Below are positions 1 through 6,841 of a stretch of 11,180 nt of DNA, one piece after another; within the stretch, counting starts at the first letter, position 1, and every line of letters starts with the position of its first letter. The position numbers were made by a program, and so were the translations under genes. The stretch lies in NCBI GenBank assembly GCA_013816725.1, contig JACDEA010000036.1, forward strand, positions 1 through 11,180. Reading direction: 5' to 3'. This stretch comes from Actinomycetota bacterium. Lineage in GTDB: Bacteria > Actinomycetota > Acidimicrobiia > Acidimicrobiales > JACDEA01. The notes beneath the pieces were generated by a model. The model did no database searches and was not told the DNA's origin. It saw nothing but the letters and a program-made list of their open reading frames with translations.

Positions 1-675
1 GTTCGGCCCCAGCGGAGCGTTGAAGTCGTCGACGACGCTCGTTTGATCGGAGCGGGTGTCGAGAATGCGCGCCGGCGTCAGCGGGTGGAAGGGCGCGGTG
101 GAGCCGTCGTACTGCACTTCGTAGTGCTTGAAGATGTGTCCGCTATCGTCGCCGGGGGTCAGCGACCTGTCGACCGACTCGTCGATCCAGAGGGCGCACG
201 GATGCGTCGCATCGCAGGTGATGGTCGAGTCGCCGTTGTTGGCGCGGAAGGTCTGCGTCCCCGTCCCGAGGCGCACCGAGAAGTCGACGTTCTGCTTGGC
301 GGTGTCTGCGTTCTGGCTCTTGAACGCGTCGTCCGAGCCGGTCAAGAACGGCGTCGCTACGCAGTTGCCGAACTGCGTCGGGCTGAGCTGCGATGTGGTC
401 TGCACGTCGAGGCCCGACTTGCAGAGTCTCGCCGACGCCGAGAAGACCTTCCCGGCCGTGCCATCGACGTGGACGTTGATCGTCGTCCCCTCGGTCGCGC
501 CGGCCAGCGTCGCCCCCGGATCGAGGTTGGCCGCCGCCGGGGCGACGGCGGCCTTGGTGGTCGTGTCGGGCGATCCGACGGTGTCGGCGCGCGCGCCGGT
601 GGCGGCGGTCATCACGGTGGCGGCCACGGCGAGGAACACGCCCCCGGCCCTCCGGCCCCCGCGGGTTGAAACCAT
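1..675 (-). CDS. Exported protein with four-cysteine Ig-like domain and LTPARILDTR motif (partial, C-terminus off left edge)
   Basis: The frame is open to the window edge, giving 225 residues. An ATG at 690 overlaps the upstream stop (ATGA), but it has no Shine-Dalgarno, whereas the ATG at 675 is preceded by GGAG with a 5-nt spacer, so I choose 675. Residues 1-30 form a signal peptide with basic N-region, hydrophobic core and a likely cut after ARA. Residues 45-165 are a domain shared with the upstream neighbour: Cys 85, 105, 154 and 160 have spacing 20-49-6, identical to that protein. After it comes FHPLTPARILDTRS (about 196-209), a motif I know from many actinobacterial, especially acidimicrobial, secreted proteins, where it usually opens another surface domain. 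Function is unknown. The neighbour's domain resembles the neocarzinostatin family, so an extracellular binding role is an inference only. Confidence 0.8.
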   Translation of the reverse strand, partial: MVSTRGGRRAGGVFLAVAATVMTAATGARADTVGSPDTTTKAAVAPAAANLDPGATLAGATEGTTINVHVDGTAGKVFSASARLCKSGLDVQTTSQLSPTQFGNCVATPFLTGSDDAFKSQNADTAKQNVDFSVRLGTGTQTFRANNGDSTITCDATHPCALWIDESVDRSLTPGDDSGHIFKHYEVQYDGSTAPFHPLTPARILDTRSDQTSVVDDFNAPLGPN

Positions 676-686
676 CTGGTCTCCGA

Positions 687-1352
687 TCATCTGAAGGTCA
701 ACGGGATGGCCTCGAACCCGAAGCCATACGGAAATTGCAACTTGAGAACGAGGCTGCACGGGCGGGCCGGCCCACAGGCGACGGTCGTCATCCTGCCGTC
801 ACGGGTCGCGTACGTGTCCGTTCCGGTGCCGACGCGGAACAGGCCGTCAGCCGCGGCGTACGGCGGCGCGGCCCGGACCTCCTTGAAGCGGTCGGAGTTG
901 GCTGACAGCGGCTTCGACGCACACTTGCCTGCGAAGGTCGGCCGCAGGTCGGCGTCGGTTTGATAGGTCTCACCGCCCTTGCACAACCACGCCTCGAAGC
1001 CGTAGACCACGGCGCCCTTTTTGGGCTCGACATGGATCGAGACCACGTCGCCGTCGCGCAGGCCCTCGGTGCTCGACGCCTTGACCGAGAGAGGAACCGC
1101 GGTGGCCCCACCTCCCGGGTAGACCTCGGCCTTGACGGCGCTCGACGCGGCCGACGCGTCGGCCGGCGGGGTCGATCCGGCAGCCGCGACCGCGGGGCCC
1201 GAGCGATCGGCTGCGGTGGCCAACGACGTGGTGGGTCGGCTGGCCCGGGCCGACACCTTGCCGCTGCCGCCGCCGTGGTCGAGCGCGGACGCGCCGATGA
1301 CAGCGAGTGCGACTGCGGCCGCGACGCCACCGAAAACGCTGCGTCGAGACAT
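687..1352 (-). CDS. Exported protein with four-cysteine, neocarzinostatin-like domain
   Basis: The protein has 221 residues from the ATG at 1352, which is followed by MSRRSVFGG and a hydrophobic stretch (about residues 7-23) typical of a signal peptide or N-terminal anchor. AGGG lies 9 nt upstream. The open frame extends back to 1655, but that part has no signal sequence and contains rare codons such as TTA and AGT. Residues 27-80 are a low-complexity Ala/Ser/Gly/Pro linker. Residues 85-221 form a compact domain: LRDGDVV near the start, Cys 124, 144, 193 and 199, and a C-terminal CSLVLKL followed by an aromatic end. This order (Leu-x-Asp-Gly-x-x-Val, CxxxxxC, final Phe strand) recalls the neocarzinostatin Ig-like fold, though I could not test it. 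The stop is 11 bp before the start of its paralogue, so the two are probably cotranscribed. Molecular function unknown. Confidence 0.82.
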   Translation of the reverse strand: MSRRSVFGGVAAAVALAVIGASALDHGGGSGKVSARASRPTTSLATAADRSGPAVAAAGSTPPADASAASSAVKAEVYPGGGATAVPLSVKASSTEGLRDGDVVSIHVEPKKGAVVYGFEAWLCKGGETYQTDADLRPTFAGKCASKPLSANSDRFKEVRAAPPYAAADGLFRVGTGTDTYATRDGRMTTVACGPARPCSLVLKLQFPYGFGFEAIPLTFR

Positions 1353-1404
1353 CGCTGGCGACCCTAAGAGCACGACGTTGCCCCTGCCCCAACCCAATGC
1401 GAGC

Positions 1405-1426
1405 GACGAACGAACGCAAGTTGAAC
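1405..1426 (-). promoter_or_regulatory. Possible weak Pho box upstream of the exported paralogues
   Basis: On the minus strand GTTCAACTTGC and GTTCGTTCGTC abut as two 11-mers, the unit length of actinomycete PhoP/RegX3 boxes. Only the first four bases (GTTC) match well in the second unit. It lies 52 bp before the ATG at 1352. No clean -10 hexamer follows, so this remains tentative. Confidence 0.3.
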
Positions 1427-1502
1427 AACTGGTGGAGCCCGCGGTCACTGTGGACGAAGCCAGGTCCGGCGTCGTGTCGACGATCGTCACTTGGTGCAAT
1501 AG

Positions 1503-1529
1503 ATCGCGAGCGTTGCTAGCAGTCGCGAT
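1503..1529. repeat. 7-bp perfect inverted repeat (ATCGCGA / TCGCGAT)
   Basis: ATCGCGA (1503-1509) and TCGCGAT (1523-1529) are separated by 13 nt that include the palindrome GCTAGC. It could be a protein binding site or an RNA hairpin inside the 33-codon ORF. No regulator with such a site is encoded nearby. Confidence 0.35.
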
Positions 1530-1692
1530 TGCCGCCAACAGCCCGAGCCGAGTGGCGCGGGTTCGCCCGAGCCGGAGTGGTTGAACAAGGAATCCTCCTG
1601 TGGTGTAGGCCGGCGCGGGCGCGTCAGGCCAGGCCGTCGAATGCAGCGCAAACAAAGCTGTGCGGAGCCGGTTGCTTCCCAGGCGCGAGGGA

Positions 1693-3126
1693 CTAGTTGA
1701 CGCCCTGGTAGAACCGGCAGTTGGAGTTGGCTTGGTTCGAGGTGGCGTTATTCGCGTTGGTGAGCGGCGCGAAGCCGGCCGTTACGATGAATGCCTGCAG
1801 CAACTGACCCTTGCTCGTCGACGCGTCGCAGAGCGGACTCTTGGTGCCGCCCGGACTGTTGTCGAACCCGACGAGTTGCTTGGCCGCCTGGTAGCCACGG
1901 CGGCCGCCGCCCGTGCCCACAGCGTCGAGGACGTTATAGATGTGACGGACGCCGATGAAGCTGCCGGTCGCCTCGTTCCAACCCGCCCCGCCGTTGTTCG
2001 CGAAATGCTTCACGTTGGCGTCGATGACGACGCCGGCGGTGTCGAGCTGGTAGTTGACGTCGATGTCGTTCCATGTGACGGGGCTGGCTGTCACGTTGCC
2101 GCCCGTCGTCGTGATGTAACCCAGCCGGGCGCAAATCGCACGCGAGGGACAACGCCGATCGATGGTCGGATTGATGGAGTTGGTGGTCTGGTAGGTCCAC
2201 AGCGCGGCGGAGTACGGCAGGATCGCCTTGTCCTGGTCGGCCGGTGCGATCGTGACCGCCTGGTTCTCCTCGATTTCGCGAAGCGTGCGGTCGCCGCCGC
2301 CGCCGCATGCATTGCTGTTGTTGGGCGTCACTCCACCGAGGATGTCGGAAATGAAAAAGCTCCTCGTGCCGGAGCCGCTCTGCGGCAGATAGCGCACGAT
2401 GGGTCCAGGCGCGCCTCCCACCTGGCTCCAGTCCGTGATGTTGCACAGATAGATCTGCTTGATCTGGTCATGGGTGAGAACGGCCGGCGCCTTGAGGCTG
2501 GTCGTCGCCCACGACAACGCATCCAGTGCGAACGCGTAGTACTCGAAGGTGCTCTTGTCGCCCTGACCGGTGCCGCGTGGCGCCCCCGAGGAGCGGGCGA
2601 CGTCAATGCAACCGAAGTTTTGGCCGGCGGTCTCGGCGCTACCGGCCGGGTTTGGGCCCGTCCCGCCGTTCTCCGCCGCCAGGTAGTTGCGCCCGGCGCC
2701 GGAGCCGAAGGGCGCGATACCCCGTGTCGGCGCGGTGCTGCCACCCGGCGCCAGCGGGTCCTTGGCCCAGTTGATGTCGTTTGGGCAATCGGTCGCGGTC
2801 GCCGACTCACCCGGCACCGTGAACCGATTGCCGGCAAGGTTGTCGTAAATCACCGGCGACGCGGGAACGTTGTAGCTGTGCGCGTTCACCACTGAGCCAC
2901 CAACGGTGACCGGCCGGCCGGCGCCGGCGTTCTCGTTTCTGTACGAGTTCATGATCGACGTCATGACGCCCTCACTGGTATCCGAACCAGCTGAAGCCAC
3001 GACGACGCCACTCTGGGGGGTAGCGGCGGCGGACGGTACCCAACCGACCAGCGAGGCGGTCCCAACGCTGGCGGCTGCGGCTACCACCGCGGCACATCTC
3101 CTGAGAGTCCTATCCACTGTGTGCAT
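1693..3126 (-). CDS. PstS-like secreted substrate-binding protein (PBP-like domain)
   Basis: The protein has 477 residues. A signal peptide covers about residues 1-35 (basic start, Ala/Val-rich core, cut near SAAA). The ATG at 3126 follows GAAAGG at short spacing. Family hallmarks are GSDT (48-51), VARSS (176-180), the segment LTHDQIKQIYLCNITDWSQV (217-236) and QSGSGTRSFF (249-258). In phosphate-binding proteins the matching Ser-Gly-Thr loop contacts phosphate. It is longer than a typical PstS because of insertions at about 110-170 and 270-335. It has no lipobox and no membrane anchor, so it is probably released or held non-covalently outside the cell. It carries its own Pho box and follows pstS, but no second permease or ATPase is present. 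It may hand phosphate to the Pst complex, scavenge, or bind another oxyanion. Family assignment is firm; ligand is inferred. Confidence 0.85.
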   Translation of the reverse strand: MHTVDRTLRRCAAVVAAAASVGTASLVGWVPSAAATPQSGVVVASAGSDTSEGVMTSIMNSYRNENAGAGRPVTVGGSVVNAHSYNVPASPVIYDNLAGNRFTVPGESATATDCPNDINWAKDPLAPGGSTAPTRGIAPFGSGAGRNYLAAENGGTGPNPAGSAETAGQNFGCIDVARSSGAPRGTGQGDKSTFEYYAFALDALSWATTSLKAPAVLTHDQIKQIYLCNITDWSQVGGAPGPIVRYLPQSGSGTRSFFISDILGGVTPNNSNACGGGGDRTLREIEENQAVTIAPADQDKAILPYSAALWTYQTTNSINPTIDRRCPSRAICARLGYITTTGGNVTASPVTWNDIDVNYQLDTAGVVIDANVKHFANNGGAGWNEATGSFIGVRHIYNVLDAVGTGGGRRGYQAAKQLVGFDNSPGGTKSPLCDASTSKGQLLQAFIVTAGFAPLTNANNATSNQANSNCRFYQGVN

Positions 3127-3229
3127 TGCCCCTTTCGGCTTCGTAACCCACCCGGTTGCACGCGAGCTGCTGCCACCCCGTCCGGTACAACGCCCTTTCT
3201 CTCATCTCCACGTGAACGCTTCCTCTGCG

Positions 3230-3251
3230 TCGAGGGGAACAGGGAGTGAAC
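3230..3251 (-). promoter_or_regulatory. Pho box (two abutting 11-bp direct repeats) before the PstS-like gene
   Basis: On the minus strand GTTCACTCCCT (3251-3241) is followed directly by GTTCCCCTCGA (3240-3230), matching the 11-bp GTTCACC-type units bound by PhoP/RegX3 in actinomycetes. A further GTTCACGTGGA lies at 3217-3207, one base out of phase. The box lies in the 138-bp gap between pstS and the second binding-protein gene. It suggests separate induction by phosphate starvation. A matching -10 is not obvious. Confidence 0.6.
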
Positions 3252-3264
3252 ATCGAAAAACGAT

Positions 3265-4854
3265 TCATTCCGCCAGCAACGCGTCGAGACGCGCCAGCCA
3301 GCCGCCGGTGACAGCGAGCGGTGGCAAGGCGAGCAAGAGGATGAAGAGGACCGCCGGCAGCACGCTCGACGGTTGCGATGGTCGCCCTCGCGTGTAGGCC
3401 ACGGGCGCGGCGGCGCGCCACAGACCACTGCCACCGCCGACGGCGGCGACCGCACCCGTGCGTCCAACCGCGCCGCTGACGTCGCCGGCTGGTGCACCGG
3501 CGCCCGCGATAGCAGAACCGGCCGCCAACGCGTTGCCCGCGCCGCCGGCAGCTGCGCCTGCAGTCGCCGTCCTGTTCTGCTGCGCGACCGTCGTCCGCGG
3601 TCCGGCGCCGACGACCTGGCCGCCGATCACTCGCCCCGCGAGCGGGTCCTTCGGGCTGGCCGCGCCCTCGCCCAGCGACCCTCGGAACCGGGGATTCGAG
3701 CAATTGCCGGCACTGAGTGTCTCCGGAGCCGTGCCTTGCATTCGCGCGATCGAGTTGCTGATCTCCTGCGACAGATTGGAGGGCAGGGGTGAGTAACCGA
3801 TCCGTGCCATGTTCACCTGGCCGTCGCAGGCGATGTAACGCATCCACTTGGCGAGGGTTTCGGCCACGCCGGGGTTCGTGTAGGGACCTTTGCAAGTGGC
3901 CCGGTCGCCCGTCGACGCGCACTGGGTCACCATGTAGCTGTACGCCGATATCGGGTATGCCTCGGGATTGGCGCTTGCGTACACGCCCGCCAGCTCCTGA
4001 CTCAGATCCGGGCGCAGCTGCGCAGCCTCGAGTGCGGCCGAGATGTTCTGGGCATACGGCAGCACCCATTCGCCGGACTGGTTCTTCACCCACGCCGCCG
4101 GCGCGTGATACGTCTTGGCGTAACCAAACTCGTCATACGCGATTGCCCATTTGCCGGAGTTGCTGGCGACGTACTGCGCGATCTGATCCGAGCCGTTCAA
4201 CGCATACGTCTTGGGCGCGAAATTCGGTGCGCTGTCGAGCTGGATGATCCGGACGTTGGTGGGCAGGTGATTGCGCGCCGCCCACGACGAGAACCTGTCG
4301 GGCACCGTGTGCTGCACGAAGTCGTAGAAGAGCGCCGTCGTGCCGGACTGGCCCCCGCGGTAGACGACGGTGATCGGCTGGTCCGGCAGTTGCAGGCCGC
4401 CGTTGTCGGCTGCGATCGCGGGGTCCGACCAGGAACTGATATCGCCGATGAAGACGCGGGCGATGGTCTCCCGCGACAGGTGCAGGTAGTCGACCTTGCG
4501 CCCCGCCTTGTCATCGACGTTGTACATCACCGCGACGGCACCGGCGACGTCCGGCACGTACTGGTAGCCGCGCTGGTCGGCGCCGCCGGCATTGCCGAGC
4601 GCCGAGTACTCGGCCTCGGTCCCGGCGAAGTCGACGACGGACTGCCCGAAATGCGTAAGCCCTTGCGGCGATCCCGTGGGCGTGTAGTTCACCTGGAGCC
4701 CGCTCGTCTGCGCGTCGGCGACCCACTGCTGCATGGCGAGCGCCACATAGGTGGAACCGTCGCCGTTGATCTTGGCGGGGTTGGCCCGCGCCGTCGGCGC
4801 GACCGAGAGGAGCGCCACGGCAGCCAGCAACAAGGCGCCCTTGAGCCGCCGCAT
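3265..4854 (-). CDS. pstS: Phosphate ABC transporter substrate-binding protein PstS, membrane-tethered by its C-terminus
   Basis: The protein has 529 residues and captures phosphate outside the membrane for PstC-PstA. The ATG at 4854 overlaps the pstB stop by one base (TGATG) and opens a Sec signal peptide (about 1-24, TARA at the end). The longer frame upstream is the shadow of pstB. PstS hallmarks are INGDGSTY (29-36), NYTPTGSPQG (56-65), VDFAGTEAEY (74-83) and the phosphate loop RGGQSGTT (166-173). The binding domain ends near 385. An Ala/Gly-rich linker follows (about 395-480), then a hydrophobic helix (about 498-517) and a short tail. No lipobox cysteine is present, so attachment appears to be by this C-terminal helix rather than by lipid. 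It is the last gene of the pst operon, where pstS is more often first. Confidence 0.93.
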   Translation of the reverse strand: MRRLKGALLLAAVALLSVAPTARANPAKINGDGSTYVALAMQQWVADAQTSGLQVNYTPTGSPQGLTHFGQSVVDFAGTEAEYSALGNAGGADQRGYQYVPDVAGAVAVMYNVDDKAGRKVDYLHLSRETIARVFIGDISSWSDPAIAADNGGLQLPDQPITVVYRGGQSGTTALFYDFVQHTVPDRFSSWAARNHLPTNVRIIQLDSAPNFAPKTYALNGSDQIAQYVASNSGKWAIAYDEFGYAKTYHAPAAWVKNQSGEWVLPYAQNISAALEAAQLRPDLSQELAGVYASANPEAYPISAYSYMVTQCASTGDRATCKGPYTNPGVAETLAKWMRYIACDGQVNMARIGYSPLPSNLSQEISNSIARMQGTAPETLSAGNCSNPRFRGSLGEGAASPKDPLAGRVIGGQVVGAGPRTTVAQQNRTATAGAAAGGAGNALAAGSAIAGAGAPAGDVSGAVGRTGAVAAVGGGSGLWRAAAPVAYTRGRPSQPSSVLPAVLFILLLALPPLAVTGGWLARLDALLAE

Positions 4855-5708
4855 CACCCGAACCGGCCCTGCACGTAGTCGCGGGTCCGTGAGTCGGTGG
4901 GGTCGGTGAAGATTGTCTCGGTCGGGCCTTGCTCGACGACAATGCCGGGCTCGTTTTCGGCGGCCAGGAAGAACGCGCAGCGATCGGACACGCGGTGCGC
5001 CTGCTGCATGTTGTGCGTGACGATCACCACCGTGACCTGACGGCGCAGTTCGGCGATCGTGTCCTCGATGCGACGCGTGGAGGTCGGGTCGAGCGCCGAG
5101 CACGGCTCGTCCATCAGTAGCACGTTGGGTTGAACAGCTAGTGATCGGGCGATGCACAGCCGCTGCTGCTGGCCGCCCGACAGCGCACCTCCTGGCGAGC
5201 CGAGACGATCACGCACTTCCTTCCACAGGCTGGCCCGGTTCAGTGACTGCTCGACCAGCGCCTCGGTGTCGTCGCACTTGATGCGCGCGAGCTTGAGGCC
5301 GGAGAGGACGTTTTCCCGGATGCTCATCGCCGGGAACGGATTGGGCTTCTGGAACACCATGCCGACCCGAAGCCGTACTTGCTGCGCGCGCATACCCCGG
5401 CCGTAGATGTCCTCACCGTCGAGGAAAATTTGCCCGTCCAGGGCCGCACCGGGGACGAGTTCGTGCATGCGGTTGAGCATCCGCAGGAACGTCGACTTTC
5501 CGCAGCCCGAAGGGCCGATGAGCGCGGTGACTTCGCCGCGGGCCATGACAAGGTTGACGCCTTCGAGAACGAGGCGTTCGCCGAACCACGCACACGCGTC
5601 GCGCGCTTCGACGGTCGCTGCGCCCACCGGCGGGCCGCCGGTGAGTGTCGGCGGCGTCGATGCGATCGGCGCCGAAGGCGACGGCGTGCGGACAAGGGTA
5701 TCGGTCAT
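4854..5708 (-). CDS. pstB: Phosphate ABC transporter ATP-binding protein PstB
   Basis: The protein has 284 residues and hydrolyses ATP on the cytoplasmic face to drive phosphate import through PstC-PstA. It has a complete nucleotide-binding domain: Walker A GPSGCGKST (65-73), Q-loop Gln120 within VFQKPNPFP, signature LSGGQ (176-180), Walker B VLLMDEP (196-202) followed by SALDP, and switch His232. KPNPFP and the THNMQQAHRVSD segment are characteristic of PstB. The first 35 or so residues are a Pro/Ser/Thr-rich extension not needed for the ATPase core. The ATG at 5708 overlaps the pstA stop by 4 bp (ATGA), with AGGAG 11 nt upstream. The stop overlaps pstS by one base. Confidence 0.95.
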   Translation of the reverse strand: MTDTLVRTPSPSAPIASTPPTLTGGPPVGAATVEARDACAWFGERLVLEGVNLVMARGEVTALIGPSGCGKSTFLRMLNRMHELVPGAALDGQIFLDGEDIYGRGMRAQQVRLRVGMVFQKPNPFPAMSIRENVLSGLKLARIKCDDTEALVEQSLNRASLWKEVRDRLGSPGGALSGGQQQRLCIARSLAVQPNVLLMDEPCSALDPTSTRRIEDTIAELRRQVTVVIVTHNMQQAHRVSDRCAFFLAAENEPGIVVEQGPTETIFTDPTDSRTRDYVQGRFG

Positions 5709-6841
5709 CGTTGAAAGCGCTCCTGTAGAGAGGAAAGGCGCGGCACGCGCCGGCGATTGGACGATTGCTTGCTGCGGTCTCGACCGATGTAGCGCGCCAA
5801 GCCGAACAGGGCGAGCACGATCAGCATGAGAACGAAGGCGCCGGCAAATCCGCGGTCGACTGCGGAGATGTCCGGCTTGCGAACGTTCTTGAAGACAAAG
5901 AGCGGAAGGCTGTCCTGCGCGCCGCTCGTCGGGTTGGGGTTCATGAGGTCGTAACCGAACGCGGTGAACAACAACGGAGCGGTCTCGCCCACGGCCCGCG
6001 CGATCCCGAGCACCACCGCAGTCGTCATACCCGTGCGCGCGGTCGGCAGGACCACCGACCACACCGTGCGGACTCGCGACGAGCCGAGAGCAAGGCTCGC
6101 CTCGCGCAAGCCGTCGGGAACGAGCCGCAAGACCACGGTGATGGTCTGCGTGATCGTCGGCAACATGATCATCGCCAGCGCCAGGCTGGCCATGAGGCCG
6201 TTGAAGCTGAACACGGTGTAGTGCTTTGCGAACGGCAGGATCAGCACGGCGAAGATGAACAGACCAGCGACGACCGATGGGATCCCGCTCATGGCGTCGA
6301 CGAAAATCCGGACCGGCCTGCGCCACTTCGATCGTGACTCGTTGAGGAAGACAGCGGCGAGCAGACCGAGCGGCAGAGACCAGCTCAGAGCGAGGCCGAC
6401 CTGCTCGATCGTCCCGACGATCGCGTGCGATCCGCCTCCGGCCGAGGCTGGCATAAGCGGGGTCACGCCGCGTTGGTCGTCGAAGAAGAAGTTCGGCCGC
6501 AGCGTCGGCAATCCCTTGGCCACGACGTAGCCGATCAACCATGTCAACGGGACGAGTAGCGCGACGGCGCCGCAGACCACGACGGCGGTCGCGACGCGGT
6601 CGGCGGCCACGAGCGTTCCATGGTGCTCGGCGGTCACCACGTAGAAAATGGCAAGAAACACTGCGAATGTGCAGAGCAGGAAACCGAACCAGCCCACGCC
6701 GTCGGTGAAGCGGGCGAATAGCAGCCAGCACACCGACACCGCGCTGACGCCGCTGCCGGCGAGCGTCAGGACGTCGTCGGTCGTTCGCTCCACGGGACGT
6801 CGCGGGCGCCTGGTCCGCGTCGCCGGCACGGCCACGACCAT
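5705..6841 (-). CDS. pstA: Phosphate ABC transporter permease PstA
   Basis: The protein has 378 residues and forms one half of the inner-membrane phosphate channel with PstC. The ATG at 6841 shares one base with the pstC stop (TGATG), and AGGGG lies about 10 nt upstream. The permease core shows TVGTIEQ-like entry (IVGTIEQVGL, 141-150), SGIPSVVAGLF (185-195), the cytoplasmic EAA loop that contacts PstB (about 246-271, REASLALGSSRVRTVW), and ARAVGETAPLLFTA (281-294). Two extra hydrophobic segments (about 27-43 and 50-69) precede the usual six, making the protein longer than the roughly 280-300 residues typical of PstA. An N-terminal pair of added helices is the simplest reading. The basic tail (about 354-378) should be cytoplasmic. 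Confidence 0.93.
   Translation of the reverse strand: MVVAVPATRTRRPRRPVERTTDDVLTLAGSGVSAVSVCWLLFARFTDGVGWFGFLLCTFAVFLAIFYVVTAEHHGTLVAADRVATAVVVCGAVALLVPLTWLIGYVVAKGLPTLRPNFFFDDQRGVTPLMPASAGGGSHAIVGTIEQVGLALSWSLPLGLLAAVFLNESRSKWRRPVRIFVDAMSGIPSVVAGLFIFAVLILPFAKHYTVFSFNGLMASLALAMIMLPTITQTITVVLRLVPDGLREASLALGSSRVRTVWSVVLPTARTGMTTAVVLGIARAVGETAPLLFTAFGYDLMNPNPTSGAQDSLPLFVFKNVRKPDISAVDRGFAGAFVLMLIVLALFGLARYIGRDRSKQSSNRRRVPRLSSLQERFQR

Larger units (their letters stand above)
1353..1692. other. 340-bp intergenic region with a strong SD and 33-codon minus-strand ORF
   Basis: No convincing long gene lies here. On the minus strand a perfect AGGAGG (1594-1599) sits 5 nt before a TTG (1588), opening a 33-codon frame that stops at 1487. 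This could be a leader peptide or chance. The same stretch holds a 7-bp inverted repeat and a weak Pho-box-like direct repeat, listed separately. I see no clear hairpin-plus-U-tract terminator after the upstream substrate-binding-protein gene. Confidence 0.4.

Noticed and set aside
43..905. Long plus-strand open frames (208, 188 and 79 codons) opposite the exported proteins
   Set aside because: The minus frame here has signal peptides, conserved cysteine spacing and coupled starts; the plus frames are Arg/Gly-rich and match the shadow of a high-GC gene.
1353..1655. N-terminal extension of the exported protein up to 1655
   Set aside because: It places about 100 residues before a clear signal peptide and uses rare codons; the ATG at 1352 fits better.
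1660..2895. 411-codon plus-strand frame
   Set aside because: It lies opposite the PstS-like gene, which has complete family motifs; the plus frame has no recognisable domain.
3252..3264. ATCG-AAAAA-CGAT as a terminator after pstS
   Set aside because: The stem is only four pairs and no U-tract follows; too weak to call.
4105..4878. 257-codon plus-strand frame
   Set aside because: It is antisense to pstS and has the Arg/Val/Asp bias of a shadow frame.
4855..5157. Upstream extension of PstS to 5157
   Set aside because: It is the other frame of pstB; the signal peptide begins at the ATG at 4854.
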